From assembly GCA_024280885.1 (NCBI GenBank), contig JAJRPF010000052.1:59225-123224 (forward strand): DNA of 64,000 nucleotides, in the 5' to 3' direction. Source of the stretch: Planctomycetota bacterium (GTDB taxonomy: Bacteria; Planctomycetota; JAJSAM01; JAJVHW01). Within the stretch, counting starts at the first letter, position 1. Every line of letters starts with the position of its first letter. The notes beneath the pieces were generated by a model, which saw only the letters and a program-made list of their open reading frames with translations, was not told the DNA's origin and searched no databases. The position numbers were made by a program, and so were the translations under genes. Positions 1-8,629 of this stretch are shown piece after piece.

Positions 1-316
1 GCACGAGCTGCTCGGTCGCCTTGGTCGCGATGCCCAGGTACGGCGACTGCATCGGGTAGCCGTTCGGAGAGATGATGACCGTGCCGTGCTCGCGCAACTT
101 CTCCTCGGCGTCCACGAGCCGCGCCCACGTGAGGCAGTACGTAGTGAGCGCCGCGCCGTCGATCTCCGACAGCAGCCCGAGGCCATGGAGCTTCTTCGCC
201 ATGCGCCGCCACTCCGAGCGCGCCTCGCCCTGAAGCACCTTCGGGCACTTGGGGATCACGGCCTTGGGCTTCGGCTCCTTGGCGTTCAGCTTCCGCTTGC
301 CGGGGTTGTCAGCCAT
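1..316 (-). CDS. Phage terminase small subunit, P27 family (partial, runs off left edge)
   Basis: Manual reverse translation from ATG at 316: MADNPGKRKLNAKEPKPKAVIPKCPKVLQGEARSEWRRMAKKLHGLGLLSEIDGAALTTYCLTWARLVDAEEKLREHGTVIISPNGYPMQSPYLGIATKATEQLV; typical P27 terminase small subunit pattern. Not in the ORF track because it is open at the edge. Confidence 0.85.
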   Translation of the reverse strand, partial: MADNPGKRKLNAKEPKPKAVIPKCPKVLQGEARSEWRRMAKKLHGLGLLSEIDGAALTTYCLTWARLVDAEEKLREHGTVIISPNGYPMQSPYLGIATKATEQLV

Positions 317-656
317 GGGCCGAGACCTCCTCGGCCGCCGCGTCTGCGAAGGTCGGGGGATCGTCGGGGAGTTCCGACACCGGCGGCGATGTCGAAATCT
401 GCTGCCAGCCGCGTCCCTCGTCGGAGTAGACGCGCGCCGACCGGCCGAGCCCACCGGGGAAGCGCGCGCGCAGGAGTCCCGCCACGAGCGCCGACACGCG
501 GGCTGCGTTGCCGGTCAGGACGATGGCGTCGCCGCCGCGGACCGTGACCAGTTCCCCGTCGCGGTCGTCGTCCAGCACGGCTTCGACCAGCGCAGCGCCC
601 ATCGGTGTGCGCCAGATGGCTTCGAGGTCGTGGAGCGGAACGGCGTAGCGGGTCAT
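309..656 (-). CDS. Hypothetical phage protein (MTRYAVPLHDLEAIWRTPMGAALVEAV...)
   Basis: C-terminal part of ORF 309..1157; start overlaps the HNH stop as ATGA and the end overlaps the terminase start; tight late-gene packing. Confidence 0.6.
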   Translation of the reverse strand: MTRYAVPLHDLEAIWRTPMGAALVEAVLDDDRDGELVTVRGGDAIVLTGNAARVSALVAGLLRARFPGGLGRSARVYSDEGRGWQQISTSPPVSELPDDPPTFADAAAEEVSAHG

Positions 657-1030
657 CGGACACCGCTCCGCGGTCTGCGACCGAAGCGACCGTCCTCGCG
701 CGCGGTCTTGCTGGCGTGGTGGTAGTGGCAGAGCGACTGGAGGTTGGAGGCGGCATGCGTGCCGCCGCGGCGCAGCGGGACGACATGGTCCACGTCCGTC
801 GCCTGCACGGTGTGACCCTGGCTCTCGCACATCACGCAGAGCGGGTGGCGGCGCAGGTGGGCCAGCCGGATCCTCCTCCAGCCGTACCCGTACCCACGCC
901 GCGCAGCGGACGGCCGCATCGAGTTGATCTCCCTGGCCAGGGCCCGGGCGTGATCGGGGCAACGCGCTCCGCGCCGGACGAGAGCCGGACAGCCTGGATG
1001 GGCGCAGCCGTGGGGAGGTCGATGAGGCAC
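653..1030 (-). CDS. HNH endonuclease (phage packaging-associated)
   Basis: CAHPGCPALVRRGARCPDHARA...RPSAARRGYGYGWRRIRLAHLRRHPLCVMCESQG..ATDVDHVVPLRRGG..NLQSLCHYHHASKTARED; classic phage HNH pattern next to the terminase. GTG start at 1030 inferred. Confidence 0.85.
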   Translation of the reverse strand: MPHRPPHGCAHPGCPALVRRGARCPDHARALAREINSMRPSAARRGYGYGWRRIRLAHLRRHPLCVMCESQGHTVQATDVDHVVPLRRGGTHAASNLQSLCHYHHASKTAREDGRFGRRPRSGVR

Positions 1031-1077
1031 GGCTCCAGCGTGGGTCGCCGCGGAGTCTCGCGCCACCCGGCTCGCCG

Positions 1078-1533
1078 TCAGGGCGTGCGGGCGTAGCGCG
1101 TGGCGGGTGCGGGGGAACGTCGGTTGCCGCGTGCGCCCCAGCCCTCGACCGCAGCACGCCGCTGCAGCCAGCACTCGTTGCTGCAGTAGAAGCGCTTGGG
1201 CGGCCGGATGTAGCAGCCGCAGACGCGGCACGTCGGAGATCCGCTCAGCACGCGGTCCGAGCGATCGAGGCGCGGGAGCGGCGGGACCGTGAGGACTGGC
1301 GGCGGTGGCGGCAACCCGCAGGTGGGACAGCACGCGACGAGTCCGGCGCGAGCACGAGCGAACGACCGCCGCACGGCCTCCTCGGAGAACCCGGACCGAA
1401 GCATCCGCGCGCGTTGCTGCTTGCAGATCGCGCAGTCCCCGTCTGGGCAGCACGCCGCGCCGAGGAGCAGCCCGAGGAGACAGTGCTGTCCGCTGCTGTC
1501 CCAGGCAAGGCATGGCGTTGACGCTGCTCCCAC
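1078..1533 (-). CDS. Cys-rich phage protein with zinc-ribbon-like motifs
   Basis: CRVCGCYIRPPKRFYCSNECW plus upstream Cys pairs (CAICKQQ, CCPTCG); fits snugly between neighbouring ORFs. Confidence 0.55.
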   Translation of the reverse strand: MGAASTPCLAWDSSGQHCLLGLLLGAACCPDGDCAICKQQRARMLRSGFSEEAVRRSFARARAGLVACCPTCGLPPPPPVLTVPPLPRLDRSDRVLSGSPTCRVCGCYIRPPKRFYCSNECWLQRRAAVEGWGARGNRRSPAPATRYARTP

Positions 1534-1539
1534 CGCGGA

Positions 1540-1977
1540 TCACGTCGCGCTCGCGGAGAGAGTCTGTCGGCCATTCGAACCGGTCGGCGTTCGAGGGCGC
1601 AGCGGGGCGAGGACTCCGGGCATCCCGTCGTCGTCGATGCTCGGCGGCTCGTAGGTCCGTGGATCGAACGCGCGGACGGCCGCGCGAAGGGGGTCCTCTC
1701 CGAGATGGCTCAGCGCCCAGGCGTGGACCTGCCCGAACCGCTCACGGATCGTCTCGAAGGACTCCGGCGGCAGGCGTCCCGCGTCGCACACGTCCTTCGC
1801 CCGCGCCACGCGATGGCGCAGCCACGCGTAGTACGGCGGGTCGAGGCGGCGGTAGCAGACGCCGCTGATCACCACGTCGTCGGCGAACACGTGGGGCGGC
1901 TCGGAGGTGAAGTGGTCCAGATCGGTCCCGACCCACAGCGCCGCGTCGTTGGAAGAGCAGGTGCCCATACTGTTCAC
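1540..1977 (-). CDS. Hypothetical phage protein
   Basis: 145 aa ORF adjacent to the late gene chain. Confidence 0.5.
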   Translation of the reverse strand: MNSMGTCSSNDAALWVGTDLDHFTSEPPHVFADDVVISGVCYRRLDPPYYAWLRHRVARAKDVCDAGRLPPESFETIRERFGQVHAWALSHLGEDPLRAAVRAFDPRTYEPPSIDDDGMPGVLAPLRPRTPTGSNGRQTLSASAT

Positions 1978-2018
1978 CTACCGGAAGCGCGGCCGAGGTG
2001 GCGGTCGGGGCGATCGTT

Positions 2019-2334
2019 GCGGGATGTGGCGCCGCACTGCGGGATGTCGTGCGGGATGTGCGGGGACCACATCCCGCGACGTAACCGGCTGCAAGATCAG
2101 GACTTGCAGCCACCTGCGGGATATCGCGGGATGTCTGAGCTCTGCACCGCCGGTGCGCGTGTGCGCGCGCGTAGTAGATCTTCTTGATTCCTACTGCGCG
2201 CGCGCCCGCACCCGTGGGGGTAGGGAAGACATCCCGCAACATCCAGGGAGGCAAGCTAAGTGTCTGTCGCCGAAGGACTTCCGTTGCGGTGATCGTTGCG
2301 GGATGTGGGGCTCTGACATCCCGCAACATCCCGC
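2019..2334. repeat. Array of 9-bp motif GCGGGATGT (10 copies, both orientations)
   Basis: Forward: 2019-2027, 2039-2047, 2051-2059, 2116-2124 (GCGGGATAT), 2126-2134, 2298-2306. Reverse: 2069-2077, 2229-2237, 2316-2324, 2326-2334. Lies between divergent gene blocks. Confidence 0.85.
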
Positions 2335-2436
2335 CCGGAGCAGCCACTGAGCCCCGAGCGCGTCGGCGCCTCCTGATACGTTGCAGGGTCCGACTCCTCG
2401 GAGCCGGGCGGACGGACGGACAGGAGGACCAGTTTC

Positions 2437-3645
2437 ATGGCGACGTTCAAACTCCGGCGCTTCGCCAGCGCCGATGCGCTCAAGCGCATCCGACCACCGA
2501 TTCTCCGGGCGCTGCTCGCGCCCCATGGGTCCTGTCTGGCCGAGCACGGCATCCATCTCAATGGCACGGGCGGCGGCGCCGACCTCGACTACGAGGCCCT
2601 GGCCGGCTTCCTCGTCAACCCGGACGAGACGATGCCGCAGGACCTGATCGACGCACTCTTCATGTCCAACGAGATGGCAACGCAGGAGGGCATGCTGACC
2701 CTCCTGGCGACGATCGACCGCATGCCGGCGGATGACCGTCCCGACCTCGGCAACTCGTCGGACCTGACGCCCGGTGACGTCGCAATCGCGGTCTGGCTCC
2801 ACTCGCCCAAACTCCTGGAGCGCCAGCACGCCGAGCGCGTCGTCGCCACCAAGAAGTCGTTCCTGACCTTCCTCGCTTCCGAGCGGCCGACCACGCCGTT
2901 CCCACCGCCCACGAACCGACAGATCCGCGGGTTGGAGAGCGCGCTCGGAGACTGGTTCGCCGAGAAGAAGAAGGGCGACGTGGCACGCGTCCTCGTCTAC
3001 GAGAAGCCCGACGAGGTGTGGTTCCTCGTGCGGCACGGCGACACGTACCGGCGCGAGGGCGCAGTGAAGGACGGCCAATCGTCGAGCGTGTTCTACCGCC
3101 CCGAGAAGCACGACGTGGTCGTCTACAACCCGGTCGTCGGCGAACTGCGGGTGAACGCGGTGACGAAGGGTGAGAAGGACCTCTACCGCAGGATGTTCGG
3201 ACTGCACCTCTTCGGGGATGCGGAGCACTTCCCTGCCTCCATCAAGAAGTACACGCTGGAACCGCTGCAGGTTCACGGCAAGGCGGCGCTCGTGTGCGCG
3301 GACGTCGAGGGCATCGACTCGATCCACCTCACCGAGGTGACCTACTTCTGGGGCGGTGCGTACAACGAGATGGAGATCCGCCGGGCGAGCGATATTTTCG
3401 CCGCCCTCGAAGCGCGCGAGCGCGACCTCCTCAGCAAGGTGCGGATCAGCGGGGCCAAGTTCCGCGTGAAGTTCAGCGACAGCAAGACGCCGCGCAGCGT
3501 GAACGTCCGCCCGTCGAACGTGGCGACGTTCACGCGCGACGACGATGGCAAGCACGTCGAGGAGTGGCTGCGCCTGCGCGAGTTCCTCGTGCCGCGCCCG
3601 GAGGAGTCCGACGATGACGGCGGAGACCCTGTGGCGCGCGCTTGA
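2437..3645 (+). CDS. Uncharacterised prophage protein A of two-gene cassette (402 aa)
   Basis: ATG after AGGAGGACC-type RBS; good coding character; no family recognised. Confidence 0.75.
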   Translation: MATFKLRRFASADALKRIRPPILRALLAPHGSCLAEHGIHLNGTGGGADLDYEALAGFLVNPDETMPQDLIDALFMSNEMATQEGMLTLLATIDRMPADDRPDLGNSSDLTPGDVAIAVWLHSPKLLERQHAERVVATKKSFLTFLASERPTTPFPPPTNRQIRGLESALGDWFAEKKKGDVARVLVYEKPDEVWFLVRHGDTYRREGAVKDGQSSSVFYRPEKHDVVVYNPVVGELRVNAVTKGEKDLYRRMFGLHLFGDAEHFPASIKKYTLEPLQVHGKAALVCADVEGIDSIHLTEVTYFWGGAYNEMEIRRASDIFAALEARERDLLSKVRISGAKFRVKFSDSKTPRSVNVRPSNVATFTRDDDGKHVEEWLRLREFLVPRPEESDDDGGDPVARA

Positions 3646-4681
3646 GGCAATGCCGGTCCGCTCCGGCGTCGAGGTGCAGTGGCGTGACGCCCTTGGCGAT
3701 ACCGCGCCCGCGATCCAGCCATTCCTCGAGACGCTGGACGGGTACGCGACGTCGTACCCCTGTCCGGAGCCCGGCAGCGACGGCTGTCCGCGCCGCGTCG
3801 TCGAGCACGACCGAGACGACATCGTCGCCGTCTGCCAACGTGACCCACTCACATGCGAGACGATCACACTCGCTCGGGAGGACATCGTCATTCGACGGTT
3901 GGATCTCCTGCGGCTCGCCGCATGGCTGCGCGACGGACTCGACTTGCGGGGAGATGCGCCGACCAACGCCGCGGGGCTTCGTCGCACGGCCGTCTGCGGT
4001 ATCTACCGGCCGGTAGCGGGCCGTGAGTTCCGCGTCTATGTGACGATCCAACCCAACCGCGCGGCGATGACCAGCGCTTGCGAGCGCCTCCTCGCACGAG
4101 AGACGGAAGCGTTCGCCTTGATCGTCCCGACAACCGATCACGTCGCCTCGGCCACGGCACGCCAACTCACGTCGCGCGGAGCCGCCGTCGTCGCGCTCCC
4201 TGACTTCACCGGCCTCGGGAACGGAGGGGCGCTCGCGATCCGCGCGGCGCCGGCTCATGTGTTCGCGTCCCTGCACGAGGGCATCGCGGAGCCGGCTGGC
4301 GAGCCGAGCCAGAACGGGATGGCCGACTTCGCGACGCCCGGCGATGCCACGTGGAGCGACGTCAACGTCCGGTTCACCGACTCGCACACGGTCTCGGTCG
4401 ATGTGCTCGGGACCACCGGGCGGTTCAGCTACGCCGAGATGGGCATGGTGAACCGGAAGACGCATCAGCCAACGCTCCAATGGGAACTGCTGCGCACGTT
4501 CGCGAATCGCCAGGGCTGGCTGATTTGGAGCGACCGTGACGCCCATCGGAATCGCAAGAAGCAGTGCGAGCGACTCGTCCGCGATCTCCGCGCCTTCTTC
4601 CGGATCACCGAGGGGCGCCCGATCGTGTTCAGCACGCAACGCCCCCGCGGCTGGCGCGTCGAGATCTCGCTCTCGATCTAG
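3614..4681 (+). CDS. Uncharacterised prophage protein B of two-gene cassette; C-terminal winged-helix-like region
   Basis: MTAETLWRALEAMP...; overlaps the upstream gene by 32 bp. C-terminus LQWELLRTFANRQGWLIWSD..RKKQCERLVRDLRAFFRITEGRPIVFS..RGWRVEI resembles an OmpR/PhoB-type wHTH. Confidence 0.7.
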   Translation: MTAETLWRALEAMPVRSGVEVQWRDALGDTAPAIQPFLETLDGYATSYPCPEPGSDGCPRRVVEHDRDDIVAVCQRDPLTCETITLAREDIVIRRLDLLRLAAWLRDGLDLRGDAPTNAAGLRRTAVCGIYRPVAGREFRVYVTIQPNRAAMTSACERLLARETEAFALIVPTTDHVASATARQLTSRGAAVVALPDFTGLGNGGALAIRAAPAHVFASLHEGIAEPAGEPSQNGMADFATPGDATWSDVNVRFTDSHTVSVDVLGTTGRFSYAEMGMVNRKTHQPTLQWELLRTFANRQGWLIWSDRDAHRNRKKQCERLVRDLRAFFRITEGRPIVFSTQRPRGWRVEISLSI

Positions 4682-4687
4682 CGCCGT

Positions 4688-4732
4688 CCAGCGACATGTC
4701 GCTGGCGCAATCTCGGGTTTCCGAAGAAACCC
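4688..4732. terminator. Palindrome CCAGCGACATGTCGCTGG followed by hairpin GGGTTTC-CGAA-GAAACCC
   Basis: Perfect 18-bp palindrome 4688-4705 and 7-bp stem/4-nt loop 4715-4732 immediately after the cassette; may be a terminator or an operator. Confidence 0.5.
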
Positions 4733-4833
4733 AATCGCTTCAACCCAATGGAGCACTGCGTCTTACGTCGGTTCCACGCGCCTCATGAGCTCTCCCAACG
4801 CCATGCCCAGCGACTTGTCGCAAGTCGCAGGCG

Positions 4834-5463
4834 ATGGCACACAACACCACCGCCCAGCAGGGCCTCGACCAGCACGCCGTTCGACTCGTCCGCCACAAGG
4901 CGCGACAGCTCATCAGACGGCCAGAGTTCACCGCCTCGGACCGCACGGATATCGAACAGGAGCTCTTTCTTGATCTCCTGACTCGCCTCCCACGGTTCGA
5001 CGCGACGCGCGCCAAGCGCACCACGTTCGTCGATCGAGTCGTCAACAACCGGGTGGCCACGCTTCTTGAAGCGCGCACCGCCGCGAAGCGCAACCCCGCG
5101 CGGTGCGTTGCCTCGCTCGACGCAGACGCCAACGACGACGAAGGGCACGCCGAGCCCGTCTGGGCAACGCTCGACCAACGTATGGGCCGCAGCGACGGCC
5201 GGACACCGCGCGACGATGCCCGGCTCCGCGACCTGCGCTTCGACGTTGGGGCTGCGATGTCGGACCTGCCCGAGGACCTGCGCGACCTCGCGGGACATCT
5301 CTCCCGCCAGACGCCGACCGAAGTCGCCCGCGCAAACGGCGTCCCCCGGCGCACCGTCAGGGATCGGATCGCTCGCATCCGGGGCCGCTTCGAGCGCGCC
5401 GGGTTGCGGATCTACCTGGAGTCCACCGCCACGTCGGCGACGACTCCGGTAGGTGATCAGTAG
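4834..5463 (+). CDS. Phage-encoded RNA polymerase sigma-70-like factor
   Basis: Region-2-like DRTDIEQELFLDLLTRLPRFDATRAKRTTFVDRVVNNRVATLLEAR and region-4-like DLPEDLRDLAGHLSRQTPTEVARANGVPRRTVRDRIARIRGRF. Confidence 0.65.
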   Translation: MAHNTTAQQGLDQHAVRLVRHKARQLIRRPEFTASDRTDIEQELFLDLLTRLPRFDATRAKRTTFVDRVVNNRVATLLEARTAAKRNPARCVASLDADANDDEGHAEPVWATLDQRMGRSDGRTPRDDARLRDLRFDVGAAMSDLPEDLRDLAGHLSRQTPTEVARANGVPRRTVRDRIARIRGRFERAGLRIYLESTATSATTPVGDQ

Positions 5464-5472
5464 GGGGACCAG

Positions 5473-5820
5473 ATGAACGCCCCCACGGAGATCCACTTGC
5501 CCCGCACGCTCTACCGCTACTCGTTCCGGCCGACAGTCGACCTCGACGAGGTCGAAGACTCGCTGCTTCTCGCCGTCTTCGCGGCGGAGGGAGTTCACGG
5601 CCAGTCCCAGGTGCGGATGGATGGTGAGTTTCTGCTCGACGAAGCGAAGCGCGCCTGCGTCGTCGATGCCACGACTCCTGCCGGCGAGACGATCGCCAAG
5701 GTCTTCACCACGTTCCTGGCCCGCGAGTTCGGGGAGGACGCCTTCACGGTCGAACGCGTCGCCTCGGAGGAGCGGATCGGACGCCCCGAGATGCCCCTTC
5801 ACGTGAGGAACGGCCGATGA
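5473..5820 (+). CDS. Hypothetical phage protein
   Basis: 115 aa, stop overlaps next start (ATGA). Confidence 0.6.
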   Translation: MNAPTEIHLPRTLYRYSFRPTVDLDEVEDSLLLAVFAAEGVHGQSQVRMDGEFLLDEAKRACVVDATTPAGETIAKVFTTFLAREFGEDAFTVERVASEERIGRPEMPLHVRNGR

Positions 5821-6830
5821 ACACGCGCGTAGTCACGACGTACTCCATGTGGTCGCTCTTCCGGAACTGCCGCAAGGCAGCGCAGTGGCGCTACCAGCTG
5901 GATCTGGTCCCGCTGGAGCGCGACCGCAACCTGAGGTTCGGTTCGCTCATCCACGAGTGCCTGGAGACGTGGCACGGGACCCGCGATCTGTCCGCAGCGC
6001 TCGACCACATCGACCGCGCCTGCGCGGACCGAGCGCGAGATGAGGACCAGCACCGCACGTGGCACCTCGCGACGGCCATGATGCGCGGCTACGCGGCGCG
6101 CTACCCGGCCGAGGACTTCGAGGTCGTCGCCCTGGAGAAGACGTTCGAGGGCCGGATCGTGAACCCCGCGACGGGCGCCGCGAGCCGGAGCTTCGTCCTG
6201 TCGGGCCGCGTGGACGGGATCGTCCGCGTCGGCGACGAGCACTTCCTCCTGGAGCACAAGACGGCCAGCGTCCTCGACGCCAGCTACCTCGAACGCCTCT
6301 GGACCGACTTCCAGATCACGCTCTACGCGTACTACGTCGAGCAGGCCCTCGGCATCCACATCTCGGGTGTCCTCTACAACGTGCTCGTCAAGACGCGGCT
6401 GAAGCAGCGCGCCGGCGAGACGCAGGTCGAGTACGAAGAGCGCCGCGCCGCGCTGATCGCCAAGTCGAAGACCGGGAAGAGTTCAGCCAAACGCCGGATG
6501 CCCGAGAGCGACGAGGAATTCCAGGCGCGGCTGCTGGCGAAGTACGCCGAGCCCGGGATGTTCCATCGCGAGCCGATCTACATCTCGCGCGACCGCTTCG
6601 AGACGCTGCGCGCCGAACTCTGGGAGCTGACCCAGGCGTTCCTCGACGCGCGCCGGCGCGGCGTCTTCTACGAGAACACCTCGTACTGCTTCCGCTGGGG
6701 GCGCCCGTGCGCGTACTTCCCGCTCTGCCGCTCGGGCGGGAGCAGCAACGTCATCGAGAACCTCTACCAGCGCGTGGCTCCCCACGAGGAACTGCGCGAC
6801 GCGGAGACCGCCGAGCCCGCGCCCTTCTGA
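5817..6830 (+). CDS. PD-(D/E)XK superfamily nuclease (RecB/Cas4-like)
   Basis: YSMWSLFRNCRKAAQWRY..L..., FGSLIHECLETWH, FVLSGRVDGIVRVGDEHFLLEHKTAS, C-terminal Cys-containing segment CFRWGRPCAYFPLC. Confidence 0.85.
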   Translation: MNTRVVTTYSMWSLFRNCRKAAQWRYQLDLVPLERDRNLRFGSLIHECLETWHGTRDLSAALDHIDRACADRARDEDQHRTWHLATAMMRGYAARYPAEDFEVVALEKTFEGRIVNPATGAASRSFVLSGRVDGIVRVGDEHFLLEHKTASVLDASYLERLWTDFQITLYAYYVEQALGIHISGVLYNVLVKTRLKQRAGETQVEYEERRAALIAKSKTGKSSAKRRMPESDEEFQARLLAKYAEPGMFHREPIYISRDRFETLRAELWELTQAFLDARRRGVFYENTSYCFRWGRPCAYFPLCRSGGSSNVIENLYQRVAPHEELRDAETAEPAPF

Positions 6831-6952
6831 TGTGCGAACACGCGGTCACCGTCCCTACCGGCCCCGCCGTGCGCCTGTGCACGACGTGCGGCGCCGTCCT
6901 CGAACGGCTGCCCGAACCGTCGGGGTGTGAAGGCGACGCCTGCCAGTCCTGA
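6830..6952 (+). CDS. Small zinc-ribbon-like protein (40 aa)
   Basis: MCEHAVTVPTGPAVRLCTTCGAVLERLPEPSGCEGDACQS; TGATG overlap with the previous gene. Confidence 0.5.
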   Translation: MCEHAVTVPTGPAVRLCTTCGAVLERLPEPSGCEGDACQS

Positions 6953-6980
6953 ACAACCACTGATCCACGAAGGAGATCCC

Positions 6981-7697
6981 ATGCTTCCAACCGCCAAGAC
7001 GCCCCCGCGAGATGCGCTCGCCGACCTGACCGTGCTCGTGTACGGACCGACCAAGATCGGCAAGTCGACGTGGTGCTCGCAGCCGGGCGACGCGCTCTTC
7101 CTCGCCACCGAGGCGGGCCTCAACAGCTTGGAGGTCTTCCAGTCCCCGATCGGGACCTGGGAAGAACTCCTGGCCGCGTGTGCGGAGATCGGCAAGGGCG
7201 AGCACACCTTCAAGACGATCGTGCTCGACACGGTGGACAACGCCTACCGCATGTGCGCGGACTACATCTGCGCGAAGTTCAAGGTCGACCACCAGAGCGA
7301 CCTCGCCTACGGCAAGGGCTACGCGCTGGTGAACAACGAGTTCCACCGCGTGCTGAACAAGTTGGCGCTGCTGCCCTACGGCCTCTTCCTCGTGTCGCAT
7401 TCGGTCGAGCGCGAGTTCGAGACCCGCACGGGGAAGGTGACACGCATCGTCCCGACGCTGCCCGAGAAGGCGCGGCAGATCGTGCTCGGCATGGTCGACA
7501 TGATCCTCTTCTGCGACCTGGAAACGAGCGCCGGCGAGGACGGGAAGACCGTCGTCCGCCGCGTCATGCGCACGAAGCCCTCCGCGCAGTACGAGGCCGG
7601 CGACCGCACCGGGCGCCTCCCCGAGGTGATCGACCTCGACTACACGACGTTCCTCGCCGCGTTCACGGCGGGGAGTCCCGCCAAGGCCACGAAGTAA
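6981..7697 (+). CDS. Phage RecA/Sak4-like AAA ATPase
   Basis: Walker A VYGPTKIGKSTWCS; RBS AAGGAG before ATG at 6981; next to DUF669. Confidence 0.85.
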   Translation: MLPTAKTPPRDALADLTVLVYGPTKIGKSTWCSQPGDALFLATEAGLNSLEVFQSPIGTWEELLAACAEIGKGEHTFKTIVLDTVDNAYRMCADYICAKFKVDHQSDLAYGKGYALVNNEFHRVLNKLALLPYGLFLVSHSVEREFETRTGKVTRIVPTLPEKARQIVLGMVDMILFCDLETSAGEDGKTVVRRVMRTKPSAQYEAGDRTGRLPEVIDLDYTTFLAAFTAGSPAKATK

Positions 7698-7716
7698 CCC
7701 CCAGGAGAAAGCCCCC

Positions 7717-8193
7717 ATGTACGAGTCCAACAACGACCTCGATCTCTCGCGGTTCGACGACGAGTTCGCCAGCGCGCCGATCGAGGAGCGCGAGTTCGAG
7801 CCGATCCCCGACGGCAAGTACCAGGTCAACGTCGAGAAGGTCGAACTGACCCGCGCCAAGAGCTCGGGCAACCCCATGCTCAAGTGGACGCTGCGCGTGA
7901 TCGCACCGCAGTGCCGCGGACGGCTGCTCTGGCGCAACAACGTGATGGCCACGCGCGAGAACCTGAAATGGCTGAAGAACGACCTCCACGTCTGCGGCCT
8001 CGACCTGGCGAAGGTCTCGGACCTGCCGGGGCGCCTGGAGGAGCTGCTCGACGTGAAGCTCGAGATCACCAAGCGCACGCGCGGTGAGAACGAGAACGTC
8101 TACTTCAACCGCCGGATCGTCGTGGACGACGCGGCCGGGAACGGCACGGGCGACCTCGGCGCCGACGGCAACGACGAGCTGATCCCCTTCTAG
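7717..8193 (+). CDS. DUF669-family protein (putative phage ssDNA-binding)
   Basis: DGKYQVNVEKVELTRAKSSGNPMLKWTLRVI...GRLLWRNNV pattern. Confidence 0.8.
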   Translation: MYESNNDLDLSRFDDEFASAPIEEREFEPIPDGKYQVNVEKVELTRAKSSGNPMLKWTLRVIAPQCRGRLLWRNNVMATRENLKWLKNDLHVCGLDLAKVSDLPGRLEELLDVKLEITKRTRGENENVYFNRRIVVDDAAGNGTGDLGADGNDELIPF

Positions 8194-8194
8194 G

Positions 8195-8629
8195 ATGACG
8201 CCCATCGCCGTAGTGATCGACACGCGGGAGCAGGAGCCCTACGGCTTCGATCCCGAGCGGGTGGTGCCCGTCAGGCGGGCGCTGCCTGCGGGCGATTACT
8301 CGCTCGTCGGCCACGAGACCGACGTGGCGATCGAGCGCAAGTCGCTGGACGACTTCGTCTCGACGGCGGTCCGCAACAGGAAGCGGTTCGCACGGGAGCT
8401 GCGGCTGCTGGCGGGCTACGACCTCGGATGCGTCGTCGTCGAGGCGACGCTGGAGGACGTCCTCGCCCACCGCTACCGGTCGGGCGCCCATCCCCACGCC
8501 ATATTCGGGGCGACGCTCTCGATGGTGGTGGATCACGGGGTGCCCGTCTTCTTCTGCAGCGACCGGCAGATCGCCTGCCGGTTCGTCGAGGGGCTCTTGC
8601 TCCGCTACCACAGGAAGGTCGAGGGATGA
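8195..8629 (+). CDS. ERCC4-domain nuclease
   Basis: VVIDTREQEPYGFD...LPAGDYSLVGHETDVAIERKSLDDFVST; ERCC4 nuclease motifs. Confidence 0.85.
   Translation: MTPIAVVIDTREQEPYGFDPERVVPVRRALPAGDYSLVGHETDVAIERKSLDDFVSTAVRNRKRFARELRLLAGYDLGCVVVEATLEDVLAHRYRSGAHPHAIFGATLSMVVDHGVPVFFCSDRQIACRFVEGLLLRYHRKVEG

Noticed and set aside
2019-2334. Possible CRISPR array
   Set aside because: Motif is only 9 bp, occurs in both orientations with irregular spacing, and no cas1/cas2 are present; the Cas4-like nuclease belongs to the phage replication module.
2191-3987. 598-aa - strand ORF
   Set aside because: Antisense to the cassette gene A, runs through the motif array, no recognisable motifs, low-complexity composition.
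5817-6830. CRISPR-associated cas4
   Set aside because: Context is a phage recombination/replication cassette; better called a generic PD-(D/E)XK phage nuclease.
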